Notes: a model not told the origin generated them from the letters alone. 6,514 bases of DNA from JAADHY01 sp964428935 (GCA_964428935.1 CAYSAG010000291.1:1-6514), one strand, 5' to 3'. Shown: positions 1 to 6,442, counted from the stretch's first letter. A program made the numbers and translations.

Positions 1-6
1 GGGGAA

Positions 7-3000
7 ATGCGACAGGAGACGAAACGAGGACTCGGGAAACACGGTGAGCGCAACGTTTGCAGTCGTGGACGCGTGCCGGTGGCGTTCGCCGTGGCCACGC
101 TGGTGGTCGGTCTTGGACTGTTGGCGTCGAGCCGTGGCCGGTCTGCCCGGGCCGGCGAAACCGGTTCCGCTCCGGCAGCGGTCGAGGCTCGTCGACTGCT
201 GGAGCTGTCGGGGGTTCGAGGTGGGCTGGTCGTTCACGTCGGGTGCGGCGACGGTCGACTGACCGCCGCTCTGCGAGCCTTGCCGTCCTACCTGGTGCAC
301 GGTCTGGACGTGGACGAGCAGGCGGTCCAGGCGGCTCGGCGGCACATTCAGTCGCTCGGCCTTTACGGACCGGTGTCCGTGGCTCGCTTCGACGGCCGGC
401 GGCTGCCGTACGCGGACGAGCTGGTGCAGTTGCTGGTCGTGGAGCGGTCGTTTGACTTGTCGGAGGACGAGTTGCTGCGGGTCGTCTCGCCGGGCGGTGT
501 GCTTTGCGTCCGTCAGGGCGACGGCTGGCGGAAAAAGGTCAAGCCGTGGCCTGAAGACGTGGACCAGTGGTCGCACTTCCTGCACGACGCCTCGAACAAC
601 GCTGTGGCCAACGACCGGCGAGTCGGTCCACCTCGGCAGCTTCGGTGGACCTGCGGGCCTCGCTGGTCTCGCAGCCACGAGTACCTTTCCAGCTTGCAAG
701 CCCTGGTCACTGCCGGAGGCCGTTTGTTTTACGTCTTCGACGAAGGGCCGACCAGTTTGACCGACCCGCCGATTCCGTCCCTGTGGACCCTCACCGCTCG
801 CGACGCCTTCAGCGGCGTCCTGCTGTGGAAACGGCGGTTGCCGGAGTGGACGTCGCCGAAGGCCAACCGGGCTCTGCGGGCCGTTCCGCGCTCGGTGCCT
901 CGGCGCCTCGTGGCCACCCCACAGCGGCTCTACGTCGCCCTGTCGTACGACGGGCCGGTGAGCGTGTTGGACGCGGCCACGGGAAAAACGCTCTCGACGC
1001 TGAAAGGAACGGAAGGCGTCGAGGAGTTGCTGCTGTTGGACGGCGTTCTGGTTGCCGCTCGCAGTCGCCAGTGGGTGGCCGCCTTCGACACGGCAGACGG
1101 GCGGTTGCTGTGGCGGGCCGAGGGGAACGTCGTGGCGGGGACGCCAGCCGCCGCAAACGGACAGGTGGTCTACCAGGAGGGACAACGGTTGGTCTGTCGC
1201 GGTCTGAGGGACGGCCACGAGCAGTGGCGGCAGGAGGTGGGACGAACGCCGGCGCTGGTCGTCTTGGCGGACGGGCTGGTGCTGGTGCTGCGACGGACGT
1301 CGTTGCAGGCGCTGAACGCGTCGGACGGGAAGCCCGTGTGGAAAGTTTCGAGCGGCGTGGACCGCTCGGAGCTGTTCGTCGTCGGCGGCCGGGTGTGGCA
1401 CTGGCAGAAAGGGCGCGTCGTCGGACGGGACCTGAAGACCGGCAAGCTGGTCGTCACGCTGAACACCGACGACGTCTTTACCCCCGGGCACCACCTGCGC
1501 TGTTACCAGAGCAAGGCCACGGTGAACTACTTGGTGACGCCGAACCGCGGGGCGGAATTGGTCAGCCTGACCGGCGGCCCGAACTACCAGAACGACTGGC
1601 TGCGTGGAGCGTGTCGCTACGGAATGCTTCCGGCCAACGGACTGTTGTACTCCACGCCGCACCCGTGCTTTTGCTACCCGGGCGTGAAGCTGACCGGCTT
1701 CAACGCGCTGGCCAGCGGCGACCCGCTGCCGGCTGGTCAGGGGAAGGCGTCCGAGGACGCCGGCGTTCGGCTGGAGCGAGGCCCAGCTTTCGCAGACGCG
1801 AACGCCCGCAAGCGGTCGACGCCGTCGAAGTCGGGCGGAAGCGGTGTCTCTGGCGAGGACTGGCCGACCTACCGGCACGACGGGCGGCGCACCGGCTCGA
1901 CGCCCGCAGCCGTGCCCGCCGGCGTCGCCGTTCAATGGAAACGGCGTCTGGACGGAAAGCCGACCGCTCCGGTCGTGGCGGCTGGCCGGGTGTTCGTGGC
2001 CGTACCCGAACGACACGCCGTCGAGTGTCTTGACCTCCAGAGCGGGCAGACGTTGTGGCGGTTCACGGCCGACGGCCCAGTCGACTCCCCGCCGACCGTC
2101 TACGACGGCTTGGTCCTGTTCGGCTGCTCGGACGGGCGAGTCTACTGCCTCCGGGCCGACGACGGCCAGTTGGTTTGGCGGTTTCGAGCGGCTCCGGCCG
2201 AACGGCTGGTTGTCGCCGAGAACCAGCTGGAATCGGCCTGGCCGGTCCACGGCAGCGTGTTGGTCGAGGACGGCGTCGTCTACTGCACGGCCGGTCGGTC
2301 GACGTACCTGGACGGCGGAATTTGGCTTTACGGCTTGGACCCGCACACCGGGCGCGTGCTCTACCACACGCGGCTCGACACGTGGTGTCGCACTCGGTGC
2401 GACGCCGAAGGCAAGCCGTTCGTGCCCGGCTACCACATGGAAGGAGCCTTGTCGGACATTCTTGTCGCCGAGGGCGGCTACTTGTACCTGTTCCAGTACA
2501 AGTTCGACCGGCAGTTGAAACAGCAGCCGGTTCCGTACGTCGAGCCGCCTGAGAAAAACTTCGTAGCGCTCGACCCGCGGAAGGAACCGTACTCGCTGGA
2601 CGATTTGGAGCCGAACGGTCAGTACGAACGGCGTCAGCGGGAATGGCTGGAACGGACGCAGAAAGACCTGTTGGCTCGGCTGCGCCAAACCTTCGGCTGG
2701 TACAGCTTGGGCGAGCGGCGAATGGGCCGCCACGTGCTCACCACGTGGGGCTTCCTGGACGACTCGTGGTTCAACCGCACCATTTGGATGTATGCCGAAG
2801 TGTGGCCGGGGTACTACTTGGTGCACCGAGCGGCCAAGTCGGGTCACTTGCTTGTGGTCGGGCCGGAGAAGACCTACGCGCTGCAGGCCTACCCGACCCG
2901 CAACTTCCAAAGCCCCATGTTTCGTCCGGGAACGAAAGGTTACCCGCTGGTGGTCGACCGCAACGACAACGAACCGGTGCTGGACTACCGAACCTTCGGC

Positions 3001-3333
3001 ACGACGAAAGGTTGGGGCTACACCCGGAAGGAGCCTCCCGTCTGGTACAAATGGCTTCCGGTTCGGGTCCGAGCCATGGTTCTGGCTGAGGACCACCTGT
3101 TCGTGGCCGGACCGCCCGACGTGGCGAACCCGGACGACCCGCTGGCGGCCTTCGAGGGCCGAATGGGAACGGTTCTGCGGTGCCTGTCGGCCAAGGACGG
3201 GCGAACGCTGAGCGAAACGAAACTGGAAGGCCTGCCCGTGTTCGACGGACTGGCGGCCGTTCCGGGCCGGCTGGTGCTGAGCCTCCAGCAGGGCGAGCTG
3301 GTTTGTCTGAGCGGACGGTCCGACGGCACGTAG
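7..3333 (+). CDS. Exported methyltransferase-like / PQQ beta-propeller fusion protein (BamB-like repeats)
   Basis: A 1108-residue protein predicted to be exported or membrane-anchored. Residues 1-22 are basic, 23-42 are hydrophobic (VPVAFAVATLVVGLGLLASS), and SARA at 46-49 could be a signal-peptidase site. Residues about 59-175 look like a class I SAM-methyltransferase fold: VVHVGCGDGR at 75-84 is motif I, followed by HGLDVDE at 98-104 and an acidic D129. WSHFLHDASNN at 188-198 leads into a first propeller with PQQ-type blade ends near 262-281, 321, 360, 436 and 474 (pattern LxAxDGxxLW). A Ser/Gly/charged linker (about 575-616) precedes a second propeller opening with EDWPTYRHDG at 617, with blade ends near 675, 715, 777 and 1060. 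The C-terminal part includes GFLDDSWFNRTIWMY (near 914-930). The role is unknown; PQQ itself need not bind. Only six bases precede the ATG and the frame stays open to the edge, so the start could lie further left. A GTG at codon 23 is less likely because it would remove the basic n-region. Confident of family, not of function. Confidence 0.85.
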   Translation: MRQETKRGLGKHGERNVCSRGRVPVAFAVATLVVGLGLLASSRGRSARAGETGSAPAAVEARRLLELSGVRGGLVVHVGCGDGRLTAALRALPSYLVHGLDVDEQAVQAARRHIQSLGLYGPVSVARFDGRRLPYADELVQLLVVERSFDLSEDELLRVVSPGGVLCVRQGDGWRKKVKPWPEDVDQWSHFLHDASNNAVANDRRVGPPRQLRWTCGPRWSRSHEYLSSLQALVTAGGRLFYVFDEGPTSLTDPPIPSLWTLTARDAFSGVLLWKRRLPEWTSPKANRALRAVPRSVPRRLVATPQRLYVALSYDGPVSVLDAATGKTLSTLKGTEGVEELLLLDGVLVAARSRQWVAAFDTADGRLLWRAEGNVVAGTPAAANGQVVYQEGQRLVCRGLRDGHEQWRQEVGRTPALVVLADGLVLVLRRTSLQALNASDGKPVWKVSSGVDRSELFVVGGRVWHWQKGRVVGRDLKTGKLVVTLNTDDVFTPGHHLRCYQSKATVNYLVTPNRGAELVSLTGGPNYQNDWLRGACRYGMLPANGLLYSTPHPCFCYPGVKLTGFNALASGDPLPAGQGKASEDAGVRLERGPAFADANARKRSTPSKSGGSGVSGEDWPTYRHDGRRTGSTPAAVPAGVAVQWKRRLDGKPTAPVVAAGRVFVAVPERHAVECLDLQSGQTLWRFTADGPVDSPPTVYDGLVLFGCSDGRVYCLRADDGQLVWRFRAAPAERLVVAENQLESAWPVHGSVLVEDGVVYCTAGRSTYLDGGIWLYGLDPHTGRVLYHTRLDTWCRTRCDAEGKPFVPGYHMEGALSDILVAEGGYLYLFQYKFDRQLKQQPVPYVEPPEKNFVALDPRKEPYSLDDLEPNGQYERRQREWLERTQKDLLARLRQTFGWYSLGERRMGRHVLTTWGFLDDSWFNRTIWMYAEVWPGYYLVHRAAKSGHLLVVGPEKTYALQAYPTRNFQSPMFRPGTKGYPLVVDRNDNEPVLDYRTFGTTKGWGYTRKEPPVWYKWLPVRVRAMVLAEDHLFVAGPPDVANPDDPLAAFEGRMGTVLRCLSAKDGRTLSETKLEGLPVFDGLAAVPGRLVLSLQQGELVCLSGRSDGT

Positions 3334-3497
3334 GCCCAGCGGCGAGTCAGGTCGCCAGTCAAGTCCGGCTGCGGACGGGCGTTCTGCGCGTCGGGCCCTG
3401 GCGGCCGACGGCCGTTTGGAACCGTCGGAGGCCAGAGGGGCCTGGCCTGCCGGACGGGACGTTGAGCCTGTCGAGCGGCCTCGCTTGACGGCTTGGC

Positions 3498-3533
3498 CGA
3501 AGTGTGCAAGCCGCTCGAAGTGTGCAAGCCGCT
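3498..3533. repeat. Perfect 18-bp tandem duplication
   Basis: The unit CGAAGTGTGCAAGCCGCT occurs twice head to tail, at 3498-3515 and 3516-3533, without mismatch. A related element, CAAGCCGCTTGTCG at 3560-3573, matches 13 of 14 bases of 3525-3538, so part of the unit recurs about 35 bases downstream. The location is noncoding, 155-190 bases upstream of the panB start. It may be a replication-slippage duplication or a pair of regulator-binding half-sites; the sequence does not decide. Confidence 0.9.
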
Positions 3534-3652
3534 GGTCGCCGGTGGAATGGCGCGCCGGTCAAGCCGCTTGTCGAACGGCCGTTTTCGAGCGTCGGGCCTG
3601 TCGCCCTCGGTGGGCTGGGCGGAAAGGCCCGACGCGTCCCAAAGCCGTTCAG

Positions 3653-3680
3653 TTGCAAAGCACGACACAGTGGCAATACT
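3653..3680 (+). promoter_or_regulatory. Possible sigma-70-type promoter for panB giving a leaderless mRNA
   Basis: TTGCAA at 3653-3658 (4 of 6 to TTGACA) and AATACT at 3675-3680 (4 of 6 to TATAAT) are separated by 16 bases. Transcription from this pair would begin about 7 bases after the -10, at or next to the A of the panB ATG at 3688. No Shine-Dalgarno is visible in front of that ATG, which agrees with a leaderless transcript. Both boxes are imperfect, so this is a suggestion. Confidence 0.3.
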
Positions 3681-3687
3681 GAACAGC

Positions 3688-4488
3688 ATGAGCGAGAAAG
3701 TTCGACGAATGACCGTTCCGAAATTCATGGAGGCGAAGGCCGCCGGCCGGAAGCTGACCATGATTACGGCCTACGACTACTTGTGGGCCGGCCTTTTCGA
3801 CCAGGCGGGCATTGACAGCATTCTGGTCGGCGACTCGCTGGCCATGGTCGTGCAGGGCCACCGGACGACGCTGCCGGTGACGCTGGAGCAAATGATTTAC
3901 CACGCCGAAATGGTCGTGCGGGCCGTGCAGCGGGCTCTGGTCATTGTCGACATGCCTTTCCTCTCGTTTCAGGTGTCGCCGCAGCAAGCCGTCGAGAACG
4001 CCGGACGCATTTTGAAGGAAACTCACGCCGCGGCCGTCAAGCTGGAGGGAGGCGTCAACCAGGCGAAAACAATCGAAGCGCTCACAGCCGCCGACATTCC
4101 GGTCATGGCTCATGTGGGCCTGCGGCCTCAGTCGGTCCACAAGCTGGGTGGCATGCGGGTTCAACGGGACGCGGAACGACTGCTGGCCGACGCCAAAGCG
4201 GCCGAGCAGGCCGGGGCGTTTGGAATTGTGTTGGAACTGATTCCGCGAGACATTGCCGCTCGAATTACGGCCGAGCTGAAAATTCCGACCATTGGAATCG
4301 GGGCCGGGCCGGACTGCGACGGACAGGTGCTAGTGGGCTACGACCTGCTCGGGTTGACCGAAGGCTTTCACCCGAAGTTTTTGAAGCGCTACGCGGAACT
4401 GCGTTCGGCCGCATTGGAAGCCGTGCAGCAGTACATTCGCGAAGTGCGGGAGGGGCTCTTTCCCGACGAAGCTCACAGCCACACGTAA
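3688..4488 (+). CDS. panB: 3-methyl-2-oxobutanoate hydroxymethyltransferase (ketopantoate hydroxymethyltransferase)
   Basis: PanB transfers a hydroxymethyl group from 5,10-methylenetetrahydrofolate to 3-methyl-2-oxobutanoate, giving 2-dehydropantoate, the first committed step of pantothenate and CoA synthesis; it is cytosolic. The 266-residue product is the usual family length. It opens with MTVPKFMEAK and MITAYDY, typical of PanB. The expected Mg- and substrate-binding residues are present by comparison with the E. coli enzyme: D49 in LVGDSLAMVVQGH, D88 in VDMPF, K118 and E120 in AVKLEGG, H142 in AHVGLRPQS, and the catalytic-base position E183 in LELIP. IGIGAGPDCDGQVLV follows at 201-215. 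The ATG at 3688 is chosen because family similarity begins immediately; an in-frame upstream extension to a TTG at 3493 crosses the tandem repeat and adds 65 residues with no PanB similarity. No Shine-Dalgarno precedes the start. No panC or panD is adjacent, so the pathway is split in this genome. The gene converges on the next one. Confidence 0.97.
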   Translation: MSEKVRRMTVPKFMEAKAAGRKLTMITAYDYLWAGLFDQAGIDSILVGDSLAMVVQGHRTTLPVTLEQMIYHAEMVVRAVQRALVIVDMPFLSFQVSPQQAVENAGRILKETHAAAVKLEGGVNQAKTIEALTAADIPVMAHVGLRPQSVHKLGGMRVQRDAERLLADAKAAEQAGAFGIVLELIPRDIAARITAELKIPTIGIGAGPDCDGQVLVGYDLLGLTEGFHPKFLKRYAELRSAALEAVQQYIREVREGLFPDEAHSHT

Positions 4489-4541
4489 ACGGCCCGCGCC
4501 GGGGGTTCGTCGCCGGGTCTGGCGGAGTGTCGGCGAGTCGG
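4489..4541. other. Short convergent gap between panB and the GT2 gene
   Basis: The 53 bases separate two stop codons facing each other. They contain a tiny inverted repeat, CCCG (4493-4496) with CGGG (4500-4503), and another, CGCC (4511-4514) with GGCG (4521-4524). Neither has a T-run on either strand, so no intrinsic terminator is called. Transcripts may overlap here or end by a factor-dependent route. Confidence 0.5.
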
Positions 4542-5321
4542 CTACACCGCGTCGCTGGAACCCGACGAGACGCTCTGGGACGAATTGGCCTCTTTCCCCT
4601 TCGGCAGTCGAGCAAATGGACGGCTCAAAGCCAGCAAGAACAGCAGCCCCAGCGCGACGACGGCCTCTTTCCAGTTGATTTTCGACTGGCCGAAACGCCG
4701 GTCCTCGAACGTAATGGGCACCTCCACAAAGCGACAACCGGCCTGCCGGCACCGGAACAGAATCTCTTCTTGGAACGAGTAGCCGCGCGACCAAACGCCG
4801 TCCAAGTCCAGCTCTTTCAGCTTCGCCACTCGGTAGCACCGAAACGCTCCACTGCAGTCGCGGACCGGCAGTCCCAGCAGCCAACGTGCGTACGTGTTGA
4901 TTCCGCGACTCATGAAGTGCCGCCACAGGCCCCAGCCTTCGATTCGGCCTCCCGGAACGTAGCGGGACCCCACGACCACGTCTGCCTGGCCGCGCTTGGC
5001 CAACAGGTCAGGCAAGTAGCGGGGCGGGTGGCTGAAGTCGGCGTCCAGGTTGACCAGCCAGTCGTAGCCGTGGTCAATGGCGTAGCGGAAGCCGGCCAGG
5101 GTGGCCGAGCCGAGCCCGAGTTTGCCTTGGCGGTGCAAAACGCGAACGTGCGGGTCCTGCTCGGCCAGCTTGTCGGCCAGTTGGCCGGTTCCGTCGGGAG
5201 AGTTGTCGTCGACGACCAGGACGTCGGCTTCCGGCACGTGCCGCCGAACCTCTTCCACCAGCGGCTCCAGATTTTCCCGCTCGTTGTACGTGCACAGCGT
5301 GACCAGAATCCGTTCCGACAT
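4542..5321 (-). CDS. GT2 glycosyltransferase, polyprenol-phosphate mannose synthase type (Dpm1-like)
   Basis: A 259-residue family 2 glycosyltransferase with a GT-A fold. Enzymes of this subgroup transfer mannose (sometimes glucose) from a nucleotide sugar to a polyprenyl phosphate at the inner face of the membrane, making a lipid-linked donor for later glycosylation. Visible motifs are TLCTYNERENL (8-18), VVDDNSPDGTG (36-46), RQGKLGLGSA (64-73), the DxD metal site NLDADFSHPP (91-100), VVGSRYVPGG (116-125), RDCSGAFRCYR (154-164), GYSFQEEILFR (180-190) and FEDRRFGQSKIN (205-216), which together are the Dpm1/PpmA-type pattern. The length matches soluble single-domain Dpm1; only a short hydrophobic stretch (about 221-232) follows, and there is no multi-pass membrane domain. 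The ATG at 5321 is supported by similarity and by a GGGGAG placed eight bases upstream; a TTG 26 codons further up is rejected. It lies 150 bases downstream of the kinase-like gene in the same direction. The sugar donor is inferred from family. Confidence 0.88.
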   Translation of the reverse strand: MSERILVTLCTYNERENLEPLVEEVRRHVPEADVLVVDDNSPDGTGQLADKLAEQDPHVRVLHRQGKLGLGSATLAGFRYAIDHGYDWLVNLDADFSHPPRYLPDLLAKRGQADVVVGSRYVPGGRIEGWGLWRHFMSRGINTYARWLLGLPVRDCSGAFRCYRVAKLKELDLDGVWSRGYSFQEEILFRCRQAGCRFVEVPITFEDRRFGQSKINWKEAVVALGLLFLLALSRPFARLPKGKEANSSQSVSSGSSDAV

Positions 5322-5329
5322 GGGAGCGA

Positions 5330-5335
5330 CTCCCC
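5330..5335 (-). promoter_or_regulatory. Shine-Dalgarno of the GT2 gene
   Basis: On the minus strand GGGGAG lies eight bases before the ATG at 5321. It fixes the start over the in-frame TTG at 5399, which has no such element. Confidence 0.6.
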
Positions 5336-5341
5336 GTCCAA

Positions 5342-5390
5342 CGCGGGTTACCCGCGGCCGACCAAGCCAGCTCGGCGACGGTGACCGAGC
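5342..5390 (-). repeat. Two small inverted repeats in the leader between the kinase-like and GT2 genes
   Basis: The 150-base gap 5322-5471 holds no credible gene. It contains a perfect 6-bp stem, CGCGGG (5342-5347) with CCCGCG (5351-5356) and a three-base loop, and a second 6-bp stem, GCTCGG (5370-5375) with CCGAGC (5385-5390) around a nine-base loop. Neither has a T-run. They could shape the leader of the GT2 message or protect RNA ends after processing of a joint transcript. In DNA this rich in G and C, short stems of this kind arise by chance fairly often. Confidence 0.4.
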
Positions 5391-5471
5391 GACGTCCAAT
5401 CAGCCTCCGACGCCGGCGGTCCGGCCTCGTTCTGGGGCTGGCGCGGCAGTCGGGTTCGTCCGTCTTTCGTT

Positions 5472-6218
5472 TCAGCGCCCCGAGCGTTTCAATTCGTCGC
5501 CGAAGCGAGTGTGACACAGCTTCAAGACCAGCTCGCCGGCGTCCGGCGGGCTAATCAAGTGGGTGTTGACGACCAGGTCGTAGTGCAGCGGGTCGGCCGC
5601 GTCGCGGTGGAAGTACCGCTGAACGAACTCGTCCCGGTCGCGGTCTTGGGTGGCGACGTAGTTTTCGGCGTCCTCGCGGCTGAGTCCCTGTCGCCGCATG
5701 ACTCGCTGAATTCGGTCGTGCTTGGGAGCCACGACGCGAACCAGAATGCCACGGTCTCGCGGCAAAATGAACTGGGCTCCTCGTCCGACCACAATTAGCG
5801 GGCCGTGCTGAGCGGCCAGAATCAAGACACGTCCCAACCGCGAAACGTACTCGGTTTGAGTGACGTGTCGGCGGTCCAGCCAGCGTCCGAAGACGTCCCA
5901 CAGCCAGTTGGCTTTGGCCTCGTCGACGTACTTCAACAGCGCTTCGGGCAGGTTGTAGGTTTGAGCAATGTACTGCAGGATTTGTTTGTCGAGAAGTTCC
6001 CACCCCAGCTTGCTGGCCAGGTACTGAGCCATTTCCAGACCGCCGGCCCCGCACTGACGGGAAATCGAAATGAACGGGTGAATGTTTCGCGGCAGGTCTT
6101 CGACGGCCCGTTCGGCTTCCACCCGCTTTTGCAGCTCGAGCGACACGGCCCATTCCCGCATGCGCCGCTCGGCGACGTCGGCCAGGGAGCCGTGTGGTTG
6201 TGACCCTGACGTGACCAT
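5472..6218 (-). CDS. Cytidylate kinase-like family protein (Cytidylate_kin2 type)
   Basis: A 248-residue protein of the P-loop NMP-kinase superfamily, resembling the cytidylate kinase-like group (Pfam Cytidylate_kin2) rather than classical Cmk. ISISRQCGAGGLEMAQYLA at 50-68 is the nucleotide-binding loop in the form used by this group: the usual GKT/GKS is replaced by GG, so the Walker lysine is absent. Further family-like segments are LGWELLDKQIL (71-81), LIVVGRGAQFIL (141-152), VRVVAPKHDRIQRVM (160-174), the lid-like GLSREDAENYVATQDRDRDEFVQRYF (178-203) and YDLVVNT (213-219). An N-terminal extension of about 45 residues, likely helical and charged (ADVAERRMREWAVSLELQKRVEAERAVEDL), precedes the kinase core. 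The ATG at 6218 has a strong GGGGGAGGA just upstream; an in-frame TTG at 6296 lacks such support. The substrate is unknown; CMP phosphorylation should not be assumed. It may be co-transcribed with the downstream GT2 gene. Confidence 0.85.
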   Translation of the reverse strand: MVTSGSQPHGSLADVAERRMREWAVSLELQKRVEAERAVEDLPRNIHPFISISRQCGAGGLEMAQYLASKLGWELLDKQILQYIAQTYNLPEALLKYVDEAKANWLWDVFGRWLDRRHVTQTEYVSRLGRVLILAAQHGPLIVVGRGAQFILPRDRGILVRVVAPKHDRIQRVMRRQGLSREDAENYVATQDRDRDEFVQRYFHRDAADPLHYDLVVNTHLISPPDAGELVLKLCHTRFGDELKRSGR

Positions 6219-6221
6219 TGG

Positions 6222-6230
6222 TCCTCCCCC
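6222..6230 (-). promoter_or_regulatory. Strong Shine-Dalgarno of the kinase-like gene
   Basis: The minus strand reads GGGGGAGGACCA directly before the ATG at 6218. The core GGAGGA leaves only three bases to the start codon (five counted from GGAG), which is short but still strongly marks this start. Confidence 0.7.
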
Positions 6231-6369
6231 AGCAAGAATGCCCGCCGGACGCTCGGCCGTGGTCGCCGCCCGGCCCCGTTGCTCCGGTCCTGCCAAGGCG
6301 ACGAAACGCCGCGTCCGAATGACCCAGCTCGTGCCAAGCCCTCCGCTCGGCCCAGCCGGGTACGCACCG

Positions 6370-6397
6370 ATTATAACTTGGCTCGACCAAGGGTCGA
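6370..6397 (-). promoter_or_regulatory. Candidate promoter of the kinase-like gene, with a possible overlapping + strand -10
   Basis: On the minus strand a perfect TATAAT (6375 to 6370) is preceded, after 16 bases, by TCGACC (6397 to 6392; 4 of 6 to TTGACA). The start would fall near 6363, giving a leader of about 145 bases before the ATG at 6218. The same island read on the plus strand gives TATAAC (6372-6377; 5 of 6), which could serve the oxoprolinase gene, but no convincing plus-strand -35 was found 16-18 bases upstream. Confidence 0.45.
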
Positions 6398-6418
6398 GGC
6401 CGTCTCTGGACGGCCTCG
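6377..6418. repeat. Three overlapping inverted repeats upstream of the oxoprolinase gene
   Basis: Repeat 1 pairs CTTGG (6377-6381) with CCAAG (6387-6391), loop CTCGA. Repeat 2 pairs CTCGACC (6382-6388) with GGTCGAG (6392-6398), loop AAG. Repeat 3 pairs CGAGGCCGTC (6395-6404) with GACGGCCTCG (6409-6418), loop TCTG: a perfect 10-bp stem with a four-base loop. Repeat 2 shares bases with both others, so it excludes them, whereas 1 and 3 can form together. Repeat 3 ends 24 bases before the ATG at 6443. No T-run follows on the plus strand, so a standard intrinsic terminator is unlikely. Repeat 2 also overlaps the -35 proposed for the minus-strand promoter, so an operator is an alternative reading. 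Confidence 0.75.
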
Positions 6419-6442
6419 GGTAGGCCGACTACATTCGCAGGC

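Larger units (their letters stand above)
3334..3687. other. 354-base intergenic region, repeat-rich, no credible gene
   Basis: This gap separates the propeller gene from panB. Frames open across it on both strands, but their products are rich in Arg, Pro and Ala, show no recognisable domain, and are best explained by few AT-rich stop codons in GC-rich DNA. Just after the upstream stop there is a small inverted repeat, GGCGA (3341-3345) with TCGCC (3352-3356), without a T-run, so it is at best a weak or factor-dependent terminator. Another short inverted repeat is AGGCCA (3429-3434) with TGGCCT (3443-3448). The decamer GCGTCGGGCC occurs at 3388-3397 and again at 3589-3598. The tandem duplication and the possible promoter are listed separately. 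Confidence 0.7.
6219..6442. promoter_or_regulatory. Divergent regulatory region between the kinase-like and oxoprolinase genes
   Basis: These 224 bases separate two genes transcribed away from each other and should contain both promoters. No gene is seen in it. Most is GC-rich; the one clear A+T island is ATTATAA at 6370-6376, next to a cluster of overlapping inverted repeats at 6377-6418. The candidate promoter and the repeats are listed separately. Confidence 0.65.

Noticed and set aside
567..2033. Long open frame (488 codons) overlapping the propeller gene in another forward frame
   Set aside because: Its product is dominated by Arg, Gly and Ala, has no domain, and lies inside a gene with clear motifs. 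Long shadow frames are expected where stop codons are rare in GC-rich DNA.
3341..3356. Hairpin after the propeller gene as an intrinsic terminator
   Set aside because: The stem is five base pairs and no T-run follows, so it does not meet the usual criteria.
3498..3573. The repeats as a CRISPR array
   Set aside because: The two full copies are directly adjacent with no spacer, and no cas genes are present.
3493..3687. In-frame N-terminal extension of panB
   Set aside because: It would start at a TTG without a Shine-Dalgarno, encode the duplicated EVCKPL segment, and lengthen PanB by 65 residues beyond the family norm.
3018..3761. Minus-strand open frame of 247 codons across the end of the propeller gene, the gap and the panB start
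   Set aside because: It is antisense to two real genes, is rich in Arg, Pro and Ser, has no recognisable domain, and its only repeat comes from the 18-bp DNA duplication.
4527..5384. Plus-strand open frame of 285 codons antisense to the GT2 gene
   Set aside because: The opposite strand carries all the conserved GT2 motifs; this frame only mirrors its codon pattern.
6395..6418. The 10-bp stem as an intrinsic terminator
   Set aside because: No T-run follows on the plus strand and it precedes a gene start. On the minus strand it lies upstream of the candidate kinase promoter with no T-run beside it. It is kept as a possible leader structure or operator instead.
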